From Pseudomonas fortuita (GTDB lineage: Bacteria > Pseudomonadota > Gammaproteobacteria > Pseudomonadales > Pseudomonadaceae), in NCBI RefSeq assembly GCF_026898135.2, contig NZ_CP114035.2:1777501-1841500 (forward strand): a stretch of DNA of 64,000 nt, read 5' to 3'. This document shows, one piece after another, positions 7,172 through 21,700 of the stretch. A model generated the notes under the pieces. It was not told the DNA's origin, did not search any database, and saw only the letters and a list, made by a program, of their open reading frames with translations. The position numbers and the translations under genes are program-made. How positions within the stretch are numbered: position 1 is the stretch's first letter; every line of letters starts with the position of its first letter.

Positions 7172-9097
7172 TTACATGTCATCGAAATACCGCTCATGCC
7201 AATCCACCAGCGGCTGCGGCGAATTCAGCTTCTGCCCGTAGATCACCGAATACGACAGCACGTTCTGCACATATTGGCGCGTTTCGTCGAACGGGATCGA
7301 TTCCACCCACACATCGAAGCTCAGGTGTTTGGCGCCTTTCAGCCACTGCCGAACGCGCCCGGGCCCGGCGTTGTAGGCCGCCGAGGCCAGCACCCGGTTG
7401 CCGTTGAACTGGCCGTGCACCTGGCTCAGGTAGGCCGCACCCAGCTGGATATTCTTGTCCGGGTTCAGCACCTGCGCCGGTGATGCCAGCGGGATGCTGA
7501 ACTTGCGCGCGGTTTCTTTGGCGGTGGCCGGCATAAGCTGCATCAGGCCGCTGGCGCCCACCGGCGAGCGCGCATCCTCCATGAATGCGCTCTCTTGGCG
7601 GGTGATGGCGAATACCCAACTCGAATGCAGGCCGCGGACTTTGGCTTCGCGCACCAGGGTGTCGCGATGGGCCATCGGGAAACGGATGTCCAGGTCGTCC
7701 CAGTATTGCGCCTGGCTGATCGTGCGGATGGCCGGGAAGTACCAACGCAGCTCATAGCCCAAGCGAGCCTGGGCAACCATTTCGTCGCGGGTGAAGTGGC
7801 GGCTGACGTGGTACCACTCGCGACGGCCCTCCACGATCTGGCCGCGGGCGTGGAACTCCAGGGCACGCTGAATGCCGGGTGTGTTGCGGACCTTCTTGAC
7901 CAGTTGCGGGCTCAGCAACAACGGCTTGTTGTTCAACTGGTACGGCGTCTGTGCCCGGTCGGCGGCGAGGAAGCCGTAGAAGTCCCGCTCACGTGCCACG
8001 GTCTTGTACAGCAGGGGGATCTGCGGGTTGTTCGGCTGGGCCAGTTCCAGGCTGCGTGCCTGCCAGTATTTCCACCGGCTGCTGCTGGCCAGGTCCTGGG
8101 GCAGGCGCTTGGTCAGCTCGTAGGCGTCTTCCCAGCGGCCCAGGCGCAGCAGCAGGCGCAGGCGCCATTCGCTGACGGTGTTGTCGCGAAGCTCGGGGTC
8201 GTAGCGGGTCATCAGGTCGAGCGCGCGCGGGTCGTAGCGACGTGCCAGGGTCAGGCCGATCTCGCGGGCGATGGCAACCTTCTCATCGCGGGAAAAGTGC
8301 ATGCGCTGGGCGTAATCGTCGAGCAGTGCCATGGCCCGGTCCGGGTCTTGCCGTGCAAGACGGCGCAGGCCGAGGCTGACGACGTCGGACATGGCGTCGT
8401 TGGCCGGGGTAAAGCGCGACGGCTGGCCGAGCAGCTCAGGCTTCTGCGCCACATCGACCAGCAGGCGCCCCTGCGGGCCTAGCGTGGTCAGCGTCTTGAC
8501 CAGGTTGTTGGCCAGGGCGTAGTTGCGGGCCTGGGCCGCCAGCTTGGTGCGTTCCCAGCGTTTGGCCTCGGTCAGTTGGCCTTCCGCCGCCCACATGCCG
8601 AACAGCGTGTCGCAGGCGGCAGGCTGCGACTTGCCGACGTTCCACAGTTTGTCGGCTGTGGCGTAGCCCTCGGCGCGCAGTCCATGGCTGAGCTGATACT
8701 GGCCATTGAGGCAGTCCAGTTCGGTGAAGTTGAGTTTTGGGTCGTAGTATTTGACGAAAGTATCCCATTCGCCGCGTTCGGCCAGCCAGCGTAGCCAGCG
8801 CAGTTTCATCCAGTTGGCCTGGGGCAGGTCGCCATGCTTGGCGAGAAAGCCTTCGATCTCCTGGTTGCTGGCGCTTTTGAGGCGGGCGGTAAGCTCGTCG
8901 TAGGCCAGGTACGGTGTGAGCGGGTAGTCGCTCAGGGCTTGCGCATAGCGCAAGTACGGGCCTTTGTCGCCTTTGGCCAGCGCACGCTTGGCCTCGTCGT
9001 AGTACTGGCGTTGCTGGGTGAGGTCGGTGGCCTGCGCCGCGCAGGTGGCAGCGGTGAGCAGCAGGCATGATGCAATGTGTAACAGGCGGCTGCGCAT
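7172..9097 (-). CDS. slt: Soluble lytic murein transglycosylase
   Basis: About 641 residues, the length of Slt70-type enzymes. A signal peptide (MRSRLLHIASCLLLTAATCAAQA) sends it to the periplasm. A long alpha-superhelical U-domain follows. The catalytic domain near residue 480 has ITRQESAFMEDARSPVGASG with the catalytic Glu, then GLMQLMPATAKETA and AAYNAGPGRVRQWL. It cleaves glycan strands to 1,6-anhydromuropeptides, which NagZ (encoded at 22.98 kb) later processes. The start at 9097 puts a normal signal peptide first; an ATG 24 bases upstream has no ribosome site. Confidence 0.93.
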   Translation of the reverse strand: MRSRLLHIASCLLLTAATCAAQATDLTQQRQYYDEAKRALAKGDKGPYLRYAQALSDYPLTPYLAYDELTARLKSASNQEIEGFLAKHGDLPQANWMKLRWLRWLAERGEWDTFVKYYDPKLNFTELDCLNGQYQLSHGLRAEGYATADKLWNVGKSQPAACDTLFGMWAAEGQLTEAKRWERTKLAAQARNYALANNLVKTLTTLGPQGRLLVDVAQKPELLGQPSRFTPANDAMSDVVSLGLRRLARQDPDRAMALLDDYAQRMHFSRDEKVAIAREIGLTLARRYDPRALDLMTRYDPELRDNTVSEWRLRLLLRLGRWEDAYELTKRLPQDLASSSRWKYWQARSLELAQPNNPQIPLLYKTVARERDFYGFLAADRAQTPYQLNNKPLLLSPQLVKKVRNTPGIQRALEFHARGQIVEGRREWYHVSRHFTRDEMVAQARLGYELRWYFPAIRTISQAQYWDDLDIRFPMAHRDTLVREAKVRGLHSSWVFAITRQESAFMEDARSPVGASGLMQLMPATAKETARKFSIPLASPAQVLNPDKNIQLGAAYLSQVHGQFNGNRVLASAAYNAGPGRVRQWLKGAKHLSFDVWVESIPFDETRQYVQNVLSYSVIYGQKLNSPQPLVDWHERYFDDM

Positions 9098-9319
9098 GAT
9101 ACGTCCGGGCAGTAGAACCATGGGGAAGTGACGGCGGAGCCAGCACTGTTGGAAGCGATTGCCCTTAGCTTAGCTGTTTGCCGGCGGCGGGTGAAAGCAC
9201 TGTGCTTGTATCGGGATATTAACTTCGACCAGATGTCGCAAAGCGGTCGCCGGGTGGCCAAGCGGATGCCGTCGAGGGCCAAGTCAGGTAGAATGCGCGC
9301 CCGATTTATGGAGACCAAC

Positions 9320-11248
<1,929 letters not shown>

Positions 11249-11254
11249 TCGGCT

Positions 11255-11359
11255 TTAACCTGTACCGGCCTCTTCGCGGGGCAAGCCCGCCCCCACAGGT
11301 ATCGCGGCGCGGTCACTGTGGGAGCGGGCTTGCCCCGCGAAGAGGCCGGTACAGGTTAA
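11255..11359. repeat. Paired inverted REP element
   Basis: Two REP copies face each other; the outer arms match over more than 40 bases, from TTAACCTGTACCGGCCTC at 11255 to its complement ending at 11359. Each arm holds the CGCGGGGCAAGCCCGC palindrome of the P. putida REP. It separates the convergent uup and universal-stress genes and probably ends both transcripts. Confidence 0.85.
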
Positions 11360-11360
11360 G

Positions 11361-11801
11361 TCATTCTTTCTTCTGCAACCGCACCGCCAGCACATCGCAC
11401 GGCGCACCATGCAGCACGTCATTGGCGGTGGAACCCAGCAGCAGCGCCAGGCCATGGCGGCCATGGCTGCCGACCACGATCAGGTCGCAATTCTGTTCCT
11501 TGGCCAGTTGGTGGATTTCCTGGCGCGGTTGGCCGTAGGTCAGGTGGGAATCGCCGCGCTGGATGTCCGGGTATTTGTTGAACAGGCGGTCCATGCGCTC
11601 CTTGGCCTGGTCGAACTGTTGCTGTTGCAACTGCGACAGGTCCATCGGTACGTCACCGCCGAATGCCATGGCCATCGGCTCGACGATGTGCACCAGGGAC
11701 ACCTTGGCGCCTGAGGGCTCGGCGAGCTTCATGGCACGCTTGATCACCGGGTCGCATTCTTCGGTCAGGTCGACGGCGACCAACAAATGTTCATATTGCA
11801 T
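11361..11801 (-). CDS. Universal stress protein, UspA family
   Basis: A 146-residue single Usp domain. It starts MQYEHLLVAVDLTEECDPV, with AGGAGT 8 bases before the ATG, and ends with the nucleotide-binding loop VVGSHGRHGLALLLGSTAND (G-x2-G-x9-G-S), so it is likely of the ATP-binding type. Such proteins accumulate in stationary phase and under stress and act in the cytoplasm. It is monocistronic. Confidence 0.9.
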   Translation of the reverse strand: MQYEHLLVAVDLTEECDPVIKRAMKLAEPSGAKVSLVHIVEPMAMAFGGDVPMDLSQLQQQQFDQAKERMDRLFNKYPDIQRGDSHLTYGQPRQEIHQLAKEQNCDLIVVGSHGRHGLALLLGSTANDVLHGAPCDVLAVRLQKKE

Positions 11802-11911
11802 GAGCGGTACTCCTGGCAATCGCGATAGAAGAAGTATGGTCGCTTTCGGGCGGGTCTACCGTGAAAAATGGCTAACCAGCTCATTTGCAACGCTTTATGG
11901 GAACTACTGAT

Positions 11912-12349
11912 ATGACGGTATTGCTGGTGGTGTCAATCCTTGCGCTGATTCTCAGCCCGCTTTCCTGGCTGCGAGGCTCGCGCAAGCAGAGCGAGCAGAT
12001 GAAGTTGCGGCTGGAGGCCCGGCGCATGGGGTTGGCCATGCAACTGGCGCCGCAGCAGTGGCCGCACTGGCTCGAAATGGAGCCGCCAAGCCCTTGCCCG
12101 CAATACCACCGGGCGCGGCGTCGCGGGCATGAGGACAGCTTCAGCTTCTGGCAGGTCACCCCAGGGGTGTGGTGGAACCAATGGCGCGAGCGCTGCGAAG
12201 ATCCTCGCTTCATCGAGGCCTTGGCGCGCTTGCCGGCGAGCGTCTACAAGGTCGAAGCCGACGCGCGGATGATCGCCCTGTACTGGACTGAACGGGGTGA
12301 TACGGCTGTATTGCAGGATGTTGCCTACGTCCTCGAAACCCTGGCCTGA
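11912..12349 (+). CDS. Membrane-anchored hypothetical protein
   Basis: A 145-residue protein not recognised from any named family. It starts MTVLLVVSILALILSPLSWL, one membrane segment or uncleaved signal, followed by the basic RGSRKQSEQMKLRLEARRMG. It therefore probably faces the cytoplasm. The rest is Trp-rich (QQWPHWLEM, GVWWNQWRERC) and ends in a compact alpha/beta-like stretch. The start at 11912 is preferred because a GGGA lies about 9 bases upstream. It stands alone between the universal-stress gene and fadB. Confidence 0.65.
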   Translation: MTVLLVVSILALILSPLSWLRGSRKQSEQMKLRLEARRMGLAMQLAPQQWPHWLEMEPPSPCPQYHRARRRGHEDSFSFWQVTPGVWWNQWRERCEDPRFIEALARLPASVYKVEADARMIALYWTERGDTAVLQDVAYVLETLA

Positions 12350-12367
12350 AACCTCGTGGGGCCACGT

Positions 12368-12473
12368 CGTACCCGTAGGAGCAGCCTTGTGCTGCGAAGA
12401 GGCCGGTATGCCTGATAGTACTGTTCCGGGCGTATCGGCCTCTTCGCCGCACAAGGCGGCTCCCACAGGTACG
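12368..12473. repeat. Paired inverted REP-like element
   Basis: Imperfect inverted repeat with arms of about 38 bases. CGTACCCGTAGGAGCAGCC at 12368 mirrors GGCTCCCACAGGTACG ending at 12473, with GCGAAGAGGCCG against CGGCCTCTTCGC inside. It lies just after the preceding hypothetical gene. Confidence 0.75.
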
Positions 12474-12499
12474 GCGCAGGCGTTCAGGGCTTTAAACGA

Positions 12500-12554
12500 C
12501 AAAGCGGCGGCTTGGCAGAACCCTGAAGGGGTGGGGTGCCAAGTCGCCGCTTTG
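12500..12554. terminator. Long hairpin
   Basis: CAAAGCGGCGGCTTGGCA at 12500-12517 pairs with TGCCAAGTCGCCGCTTTG at 12537-12554 with one mismatch and a 19-base loop. There is no clear T run. With the REP pair before it, it isolates fadBA from upstream transcription. Confidence 0.55.
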
Positions 12555-12974
12555 CGTTTCTGCTACGCAGAAAAGGCCAGGCAGGCCGGGTATTCATTCA
12601 AGCAAGTGCCAGTGTAGCCGCACTGGGGTGCCGCGCAAGCCGAAAGATGCAGCACTGTCCAACCGGGCGTGGTCAATCGCTGACGTGAATGGTCGGCGAT
12701 CACTGTCATCATGTTTTGCACCCGGACGATACAAAGTGACTGGAAAGTCGCGTTTTCGTCGTGCTCCTGAGCATTTGACAACGCCGATCTTTTCGGAGAA
12801 TGTGTGCACACCCAAATCAAACGGGCGTATGAATTGAGCGTTTGTATGTCATGACGCCAAGCCATACTTCCGACTAGCGCGCTGACGGGTGTGCCTGGGG
12901 CAGGGCAGCTAGGCCTGCTTCTGCTGCAGCGATCGGCGTGTACAGTTCAGCTTCCATATCGTGGAGATCAGTTG
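12555..12974 (+). promoter_or_regulatory. fadBA upstream region with a PsrA-like box
   Basis: This 420-base stretch has no convincing gene. CAAAC-GGGC-GTATG at 12818-12831 matches the PsrA operator (C/G)AAAC-N4-GTTT(G/C) at 9 of 10 positions. In P. aeruginosa PsrA represses fadBA and fatty acids relieve it, and psrA itself lies 8.7 kb downstream here. The box is about 145 bases before the fadB ATG, so the transcript would have a long leader. Confidence 0.5.
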
Positions 12975-15122
<2,148 letters not shown>

Positions 15123-15138
15123 GCGGTCAACGAGCTAG

Positions 15139-16329
<1,191 letters not shown>

Positions 16330-16347
16330 TCGCGTTGCGGGACAGCA

Positions 16348-16376
16348 ACCGGGGCCTTGTGCCCCGGTTTTGTTTT
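16348..16376 (+). terminator. Intrinsic terminator of fadBA
   Basis: ACCGGGGC at 16348-16355, loop CTTGT, GCCCCGGT at 16361-16368, then TTTGTTTTT. This is a textbook rho-independent terminator. Confidence 0.85.
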
Positions 16377-16405
16377 TACAGGTTTTATTCAAGAGGGTGG
16401 GCAAC

Positions 16406-16657
16406 ATGCAGATACAACCAGGCGTATACCGGCATTACAAAGGGCCTGAGTATCGTGTCTTCAGCGTTGCGCGGCACTCCGAGAACGAAGAGTGGATGGT
16501 GTTCTACCAATGCCTGTATGGTGATTACAGCTTCTGGGTACGCCCCCTTTTGATGTTCCAGGAGTCCGTCGAGGTTGACGGCGAGCAGGTGCCACGCTTT
16601 GCTTTGGTCAAGGCCGAAGAAGGGCTGCCTGGGTTGCTGGGCAAGTCGCACGAGTGA
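16406..16657 (+). CDS. DUF1653 family protein
   Basis: An 83-residue protein that is one DUF1653 domain: VYRHYKGPEYRVFSVARHS near the start and WMVFYQCLYGDYSFWVRP in the middle. This small beta-rich fold is common in bacteria and has no established function. The start at 16406 has GAGGGTGGG upstream. It lies between the fadBA terminator and topA. Confidence 0.8.
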   Translation: MQIQPGVYRHYKGPEYRVFSVARHSENEEWMVFYQCLYGDYSFWVRPLLMFQESVEVDGEQVPRFALVKAEEGLPGLLGKSHE

Positions 16658-16757
16658 TTGTCCGAGCTTGACCTCACACTTTTGCCACTATATATAGCGG
16701 TGCCGCGTTTGGTACCTGACGCGTTTTTCATTTTCAGATTCAGGAATACTCCGATCC

Positions 16758-19367
16758 ATGGGCAAATCGCTGGTCATTGTGGAATCCCCGGCCAAGGCCA
16801 AGACCATCAACAAGTACCTGGGCAACCAGTACGTGGTGAAGTCGAGTATCGGCCATATCCGAGACCTCCCCACCAGCGGTTCGGCCAGCGCAAGCAAAGA
16901 GCCGGCCGCCAAGCGTGGCAAGGCCGCGGGTGAGGCTCCGGCCCTGTCGCCGAAAGAAAAGGCCCGTCGCCAGCTGGTGGCACGCATGGGCGTCGACCCG
17001 GATCACGGCTGGAAGGCCAAGTACGAGATCCTGCCTGGCAAGGAAAAGGTGATCGAAGAGCTGCGTCGCCTGGCCAAGGATGCCGACACCATCTATCTCG
17101 CAACCGACTTGGACCGCGAAGGGGAAGCCATTGCCTGGCACCTGCGCGAAGCCATCGGTGGTGACGACACACGCTACAAGCGCGTGGTGTTCAACGAAAT
17201 TACCAAAAAGGCCATCCAGGAAGCCTTCTCGCAGCCAGGCGAGCTGGACATCGACCGGGTCAACGCTCAGCAGGCGCGGCGCTTCCTCGACCGTGTGGTT
17301 GGTTACATGGTTTCGCCGCTGTTGTGGGCCAAGATTGCTCGCGGCCTGTCTGCTGGCCGTGTGCAGTCGGTCGCGGTGAAGCTGGTGGTGGAGCGCGAGC
17401 GTGAAATCCGTGCATTCATCCCGCAAGAGTACTGGGAGATTCATGCCGACCTCGGTACCGCCAAGAACGCCAAGGTGCGTTTCGAGGTGGCGCGCGAGAA
17501 GGGCGAGGCCTTCAAGCCGCTGAACGAAGCCCAGGCCATGGCTGCGCTGGAGAAGCTCAAGGCTTCCAGCTACAGCGTGGTCAAGCGTGAAGACCGCCCG
17601 ACCAGCAGCAAGCCGTCGGCGCCGTTCATTACCTCCACCCTGCAGCAGGCGGCCAGTAACCGCCTGGGCTTCGGGGTGAAAAAGACCATGATGATGGCCC
17701 AGCGCTTGTATGAGGCCGGCTACATCACTTACATGCGTACCGACTCGACCAACCTGTCGGTCGATGCCCTGGACATGGCGCGTAGCTACATCGAGCGCGA
17801 GTTCGGCAAGCAGTACCTGCCGGATGCGCCACTGGTTTACGGCAGCAAGGAAGGGGCCCAGGAGGCGCACGAAGCGATTCGTCCTTCCGATGTGAATACG
17901 CACCCGACCAAGCTCAGCGGCATGGAGCGCGACGCCGAGCGCCTGTACGAGCTGATCTGGCGCCAGTTCCTGGCCTGCCAGATGCCCCCGGCGCAGTACC
18001 TGTCCACCAGCGTCACCGTGGCTGCGGGCGACTTCGAGCTGCGTGCCAAGGGCCGTATCCTCAAATTTGACGGTTATACCCGCGTGCTGCCGCAACAGAG
18101 CAAGCCGGGCGAAGACGACGTGCTGCCTGAGATGGTCCAGGGCGAAGCGCTGAAGCTGATTCAGATCGACCCGAGCCAGCACTTCACCAAGCCGCCGGCG
18201 CGCTTCACCGAGGCCAGCCTGGTCAAGGAAATGGAAAAGCGCGGCATTGGTCGCCCGTCGACCTATGCGGCGATCATCTCGACCATTCAGGACCGTGGTT
18301 ATGTGACCTTGCATAACCGCCGTTTCTATTCCGAGAAAATGGGCGACATCGTCACCGAGCGCCTGTCGGAAAGCTTCTCCAACCTGATGGACTACGGCTT
18401 TACCGCCGATATGGAGGAGAACCTCGACGACGTGGCCCAGGGCGAGCGTGACTGGAAAAACGTACTCGACGAGTTCTACGGCGACTTCAGCAAGAAGCTG
18501 CAGACTGCAGAGTCCAGCGAAAACGGCATGCGCGCCAACCAGCCGACCATGACCAACATTCCGTGCAAGGAATGCGGCCGGCCGATGATGATCCGCACCG
18601 CTTCCACGGGTGTTTTCCTGGGTTGTTCGGGTTACAGCCTTTCGCCAAAAGAGCGCTGCAAGGCCACCGTCAACCTGGTGCCGGGTGACGAGATTGCCGC
18701 TGATGACGAGGGTGAATCGGAATCCCGCGTGCTGCTGGGCAAGCACCGTTGCCCGATCTGCGCCACAGCGATGGACGCCTACCTGCTGGATGAGAAGCAC
18801 AAGCTGCACATTTGCGGTAACAACCCCGATTGCGTTGGCTACGAGATCGAAGAGGGCAGCTACCGCATCAAGGGTTACGAAGGGCCGAGCCTGGAGTGCG
18901 ACAAGTGTGGCAGCGAGATGCAGTTGAAGACCGGCCGTTTTGGCAAATTCTTCGGCTGCACCAACCCGACGTGCAAGAACACCCGCAAGCTGCTCAAGAG
19001 TGGAGAGGCGGCGCCGCCGAAGATGGACAAGGTGGACATGCCGGAGCTCAAGTGCGAAAAGGTGGACGACACCTACGTGCTGCGTGACGGTGCTTCGGGG
19101 TTGTTCCTGGCTGCCAGTCAGTTCCCGAAAAACCGTGAAACCCGTGCGCCGCTGGTGCTTGAAATTGTGCCGCACAAGCACGAGATCGATCCGAAGTACC
19201 ACTTCCTCTGCGATGCGCCACAGAAAGATCCAGAAGGCCGCCCGGCAGTTATCCGCTACAGCCGCAAAACCAAGGAGCAGTACGTGCAGTCCGAGGTCGA
19301 TGGCAAGCCGACCGGCTGGAAGGCCTTCTACGACGGCAATGCCTGGAAGGTTGAAGACAAGCGCTGA
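16758..19367 (+). CDS. topA: DNA topoisomerase I (type IA)
   Basis: An 869-residue enzyme of the usual Pseudomonas length. The Toprim domain starts [20 protein letters not shown] and has [17 protein letters not shown] with the metal-binding acids. The nucleophile is Tyr325, in [13 protein letters not shown]. The C-terminal part holds three Cys4 zinc ribbons (from CKECGRP, CPICATA and CDKCGSE), then a lysine-rich end. It relaxes negative supercoils during transcription and replication. Confidence 0.97.
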   Translation: MGKSLVIVESPAKAKTINKYLGNQYVVKSSIGHIRDLPTSGSASASKEPAAKRGKAAGEAPALSPKEKARRQLVARMGVDPDHGWKAKYEILPGKEKVIEELRRLAKDADTIYLATDLDREGEAIAWHLREAIGGDDTRYKRVVFNEITKKAIQEAFSQPGELDIDRVNAQQARRFLDRVVGYMVSPLLWAKIARGLSAGRVQSVAVKLVVEREREIRAFIPQEYWEIHADLGTAKNAKVRFEVAREKGEAFKPLNEAQAMAALEKLKASSYSVVKREDRPTSSKPSAPFITSTLQQAASNRLGFGVKKTMMMAQRLYEAGYITYMRTDSTNLSVDALDMARSYIEREFGKQYLPDAPLVYGSKEGAQEAHEAIRPSDVNTHPTKLSGMERDAERLYELIWRQFLACQMPPAQYLSTSVTVAAGDFELRAKGRILKFDGYTRVLPQQSKPGEDDVLPEMVQGEALKLIQIDPSQHFTKPPARFTEASLVKEMEKRGIGRPSTYAAIISTIQDRGYVTLHNRRFYSEKMGDIVTERLSESFSNLMDYGFTADMEENLDDVAQGERDWKNVLDEFYGDFSKKLQTAESSENGMRANQPTMTNIPCKECGRPMMIRTASTGVFLGCSGYSLSPKERCKATVNLVPGDEIAADDEGESESRVLLGKHRCPICATAMDAYLLDEKHKLHICGNNPDCVGYEIEEGSYRIKGYEGPSLECDKCGSEMQLKTGRFGKFFGCTNPTCKNTRKLLKSGEAAPPKMDKVDMPELKCEKVDDTYVLRDGASGLFLAASQFPKNRETRAPLVLEIVPHKHEIDPKYHFLCDAPQKDPEGRPAVIRYSRKTKEQYVQSEVDGKPTGWKAFYDGNAWKVEDKR

Positions 19368-19382
19368 TCTTTCGGTGCTTTA

Positions 19383-19489
19383 ATTGGGGCCGCTTTGCGC
19401 CCCTTCGCGGCACAAGGCCGCTTCTGCAAGGAATCGCGTTCTCTTGCAGGAGGGCCTTGTGCCGCGAAGGGGCGCAAAGCGGCCCCAAT
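19383..19489. repeat. Paired inverted REP-like element
   Basis: The arms ATTGGGGCCGCTTTGCGCCC (from 19383) and its complement ending at 19489 match over about 40 bases. The central part differs from the common REP (CTTCTGCAAGGAATCGCG). It can end topA transcription. Confidence 0.8.
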
Positions 19490-19538
19490 CATTTATGATG
19501 CATGTATTCGCCTTGCAGCCTGATGGGAGGGCAAAGAA

Positions 19539-20054
19539 ATGGCCCAGGAAACCTACACTCGCACCAACCAGAAACTGTTCTTCGCCGGCCTCGCTCTGGA
19601 GTCCATGGCCAAGGCTGAACAAAGCCAGGCCATGAATGCACAGGGCCTGGTTCAGGCTGAGCGCGAATCGGCGCTGTTCCACCTGTATGGCGCGCTGCTG
19701 GGCCTGTGCCATGAAATCGGGGTGTTCTACCGCCTGCCGGTGGTTGCAACTGTCGAGCAAGCGCTGGCCGACGACGCGCTGAATGGAATCGCTATCCCGG
19801 AAGTGGCCGAGCTGCTTGAGCTTGCCCGTCAGCGCGAAACCTGGCTGGCGCAAATGCTGGGTGCTTATGCCGATTTGTTCCGACCACCGGTCGCCAGGAA
19901 AGCGCCGAAAACCGATGTCACGCAGCCTCTGATCCAGGCCGTCAATCTCGATGAGCCCGAGCATCCGGCGCTATCGCGTACCGAGCTGGAAAGCTGGCGC
20001 AACAACCTCAAGGGTTTGGTGAGACGTTTCCGCGATGCGTTGAGTGAGTGCTGA
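19539..20054 (+). CDS. DUF6586-like conserved hypothetical protein
   Basis: A 171-residue, mainly helical cytoplasmic protein starting MAQETYTRTNQKLFFAGLAL. It is rich in Glu and Ala (QAMNAQGLVQAERESALFHL) and looks like a helical bundle. I recall this family (DUF6586) as a conserved Pseudomonas gene beside topA; no function is established. It is followed 50 bases later by another small conserved gene. Confidence 0.65.
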   Translation: MAQETYTRTNQKLFFAGLALESMAKAEQSQAMNAQGLVQAERESALFHLYGALLGLCHEIGVFYRLPVVATVEQALADDALNGIAIPEVAELLELARQRETWLAQMLGAYADLFRPPVARKAPKTDVTQPLIQAVNLDEPEHPALSRTELESWRNNLKGLVRRFRDALSEC

Positions 20055-20104
20055 TAGCCGTTACGGCTGGTACAATACGGACCTTTCGCGGAGAACTGCC
20101 ATTT

Positions 20105-20338
20105 ATGTCTACGTCTTTTCTGGAAATTGTCGAGTTGCCTGATGGCCGCATCGAACTGCGTCGCGCTGAGGATGAGGGCTCTCTGGTAACCCTGGATTTC
20201 TCGGAAGACGCCAAGGTGTTCCTGCAGGGCCAGCATGTAGAAGTGGCCAAGGCCATGCTTAGCGTGGGCGTGCAGATGGCCGGCCGCCTCATGGATGGTG
20301 AGCTCGAACGTGATGAAGGGCCGCGTGTGCTGCACTGA
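20105..20338 (+). CDS. Small conserved hypothetical protein
   Basis: A 77-residue acidic protein with a short beta-rich start (FLEIVELPDGRIELRRAEDE) and one helix (VEVAKAMLSVGVQMAGRLM). I do not recognise a family with a known job. GGAGAA lies about 9 bases before the ATG. It follows the DUF6586-like gene on the same strand and may share its transcript. It is convergent with sulA; a small CAGGC-AAA-GCCTG hairpin at 20370-20382 lies between them. Confidence 0.7.
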   Translation: MSTSFLEIVELPDGRIELRRAEDEGSLVTLDFSEDAKVFLQGQHVEVAKAMLSVGVQMAGRLMDGELERDEGPRVLH

Positions 20339-20386
20339 CCGTGCAGCAGCCAGCAGGGTTTTCGAATGACAGGCAAAGCCTGAGCA

Positions 20387-20863
20387 TCAGCCGAGGCGGA
20401 TGTTCAGGCTTTGTGCGTTTCCGACACTGGCGGCGCGCAGCAATTGCTGGCGAGCGGTGGCGTTGACGTTGCCCAGCCAACTGACCACCGTGTGACTGCG
20501 GCCCAGGCGCAAAGCTTCGCAGGCCAGTTGCAGCGGGGTTTGATTGCCACGAGGTTGCAGCAGCAAGATGCGTTCACGGTTGAGGCCGGCATCGCGCAGC
20601 CAGGCCTGGGTCAGGCTCGACGGCGGGGCGATCAGGGTCAGCCAGCGGGCCGCGTCCTCTTCGCTCAGTTCGCGCAGTACCGGTGCCAGCAGGCTTTGGC
20701 AGTGACCTGGCGCGCCGCGCAGCGACAATTCGCTGAACAGTTCAGGCTGGTTGTGCTTGCGCGCCAGTTCGCTGGCTTTCAGGCCAGGTAGCACGGGCTG
20801 GGCGAGAAATGCTTCGAACAGGGGCAACTGGGCTTGCTCGGGTGCGTGAATGAACTGCTGCAT
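20387..20863 (-). CDS. sulA: SOS cell-division inhibitor SulA
   Basis: A 158-residue protein of the SulA/ImuA-type fold without a Walker motif. QAWLRDAGLNRERILLLQPR and the SHTVVSWLGNVNATARQQLL stretch match Pseudomonas SulA. It binds FtsZ and blocks septation while DNA is damaged. The start lies 13 bases after the lexA stop, so the two form one LexA-controlled operon, as in other pseudomonads. Confidence 0.85.
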   Translation of the reverse strand: MQQFIHAPEQAQLPLFEAFLAQPVLPGLKASELARKHNQPELFSELSLRGAPGHCQSLLAPVLRELSEEDAARWLTLIAPPSSLTQAWLRDAGLNRERILLLQPRGNQTPLQLACEALRLGRSHTVVSWLGNVNATARQQLLRAASVGNAQSLNIRLG

Positions 20864-20876
20864 GACGCCTCCTGGA

Positions 20877-21485
20877 TCAGCGGCGAATGACGCCGACGCT
20901 CAAACCCTCAATCACCAGTTCCTGTTCTTTCAGGTCGACTTCGATGGGGGCGAATTCGGGGTTTTCGGCAAGCAGCCAGACCTTGCTGCCTTCACGCTTG
21001 AAGCGTTTGACGGTCACTTCGTCGCCGATGCGGGCGACGACAATCTGGCCGTTGCGGGCTTCGCGGCAGGTGTGAACTGCCAGCAGGTCGCCGTCGAAGA
21101 TACCGACGTCCTTCATGCTCATGCCGTGTACGCGCAGCAAATAGTCGGCCTGGGGGTGGAAGAAGGCGGGGTTGATATTGCAGGATTGCTCAATGTGCTG
21201 TTCGGCAAGAATCGGCGCACCGGCAGCAACCCGGCCGATGATAGGCAGGCCGCTTTCTTCTGCCTTGGTTTCCAGGCCGGGAATGCGGATGCCACGGGAG
21301 GCGCCCGGGGTCATCTCGATTGCGCCCTTGCGGGCGAGGGCCTTGAGGTGCTCCTCGGCGGCGTTGGGCGATTTGAAGCCCAGCTCCTGAGCGATCTCGG
21401 CGCGTGTCGGCGGGAAGCCGTTGTCTTCGAGGCAGCGCTTGATGAACGCGAGAATTTCGGCTTGGCGTGGCGTCAGTTTCAACAT
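20877..21485 (-). CDS. lexA: LexA repressor
   Basis: A 202-residue SOS repressor. The winged-helix domain has [23 protein letters not shown]. The self-cleavage site is Ala-Gly in [10 protein letters not shown]. The catalytic Ser is in [14 protein letters not shown] and the Lys in [10 protein letters not shown]. RecA-stimulated cleavage opens the SOS genes, including this operon, through the LexA box just upstream. P. putida has two LexA proteins; the sulA neighbour fits LexA1. Confidence 0.96.
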   Translation of the reverse strand: MLKLTPRQAEILAFIKRCLEDNGFPPTRAEIAQELGFKSPNAAEEHLKALARKGAIEMTPGASRGIRIPGLETKAEESGLPIIGRVAAGAPILAEQHIEQSCNINPAFFHPQADYLLRVHGMSMKDVGIFDGDLLAVHTCREARNGQIVVARIGDEVTVKRFKREGSKVWLLAENPEFAPIEVDLKEQELVIEGLSVGVIRR

Positions 21486-21514
21486 GGTGAGCGCTCTGTC
21501 TTTTTGTACAGTGA

Positions 21515-21530
21515 CTGGGATTATATACAG
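21515..21530 (-). promoter_or_regulatory. LexA box of lexA-sulA
   Basis: Read on the minus strand the site is CTGTATATAATCCCAG, matching the gamma-proteobacterial SOS box CTGT-N8-ACAG type (CTGTATATANNNNCAG form). It ends 30 bases before the lexA ATG, over the expected promoter, giving autoregulation. Confidence 0.8.
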
Positions 21531-21632
21531 TACTGGATGCGCTGCAAGCCAAAAGGCGCATTAAACCTGAACGCTGGCACTTGCAGCACGCCGCCTGGGG
21601 CTTTTAAATGGCGACCGCCCGGTCACCGAGCC

Positions 21633-21676
21633 TTGACAGAAGCAGGACTGAAACGTATGTTTCAAACACCTGTTTG
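21633..21676 (+). promoter_or_regulatory. psrA promoter with two tandem PsrA operators
   Basis: TTGACA at 21633-21638, a 17-base spacer and TATGTT at 21656-21661 form a sigma-70 promoter. GAAAC-GTAT-GTTTC at 21650-21663 and CAAAC-ACCT-GTTTG at 21663-21676 both match the PsrA operator exactly and share one base. Bound PsrA would cover the -10 box, so autorepression is expected. Confidence 0.8.
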
Positions 21677-21700
21677 TCTGGCGGAGTACGCGGAGTAGTC

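Noticed and set aside
12818..12844. CAAACG...CGTTTG as a longer operator before fadB
   Set aside because: The 15-base spacing does not fit PsrA; the tighter CAAAC-N4-GTATG reading explains the left half.
12563..12865. Small ORFs in the gap before fadB
   Set aside because: Several frames of 60-100 residues exist on both strands but none has a ribosome site, recognised family or coding composition; the area is better read as the fadBA promoter.
16740..19202. An 820-residue open frame opposite topA
   Set aside because: Antisense shadow of topA, with the same low-complexity signature.
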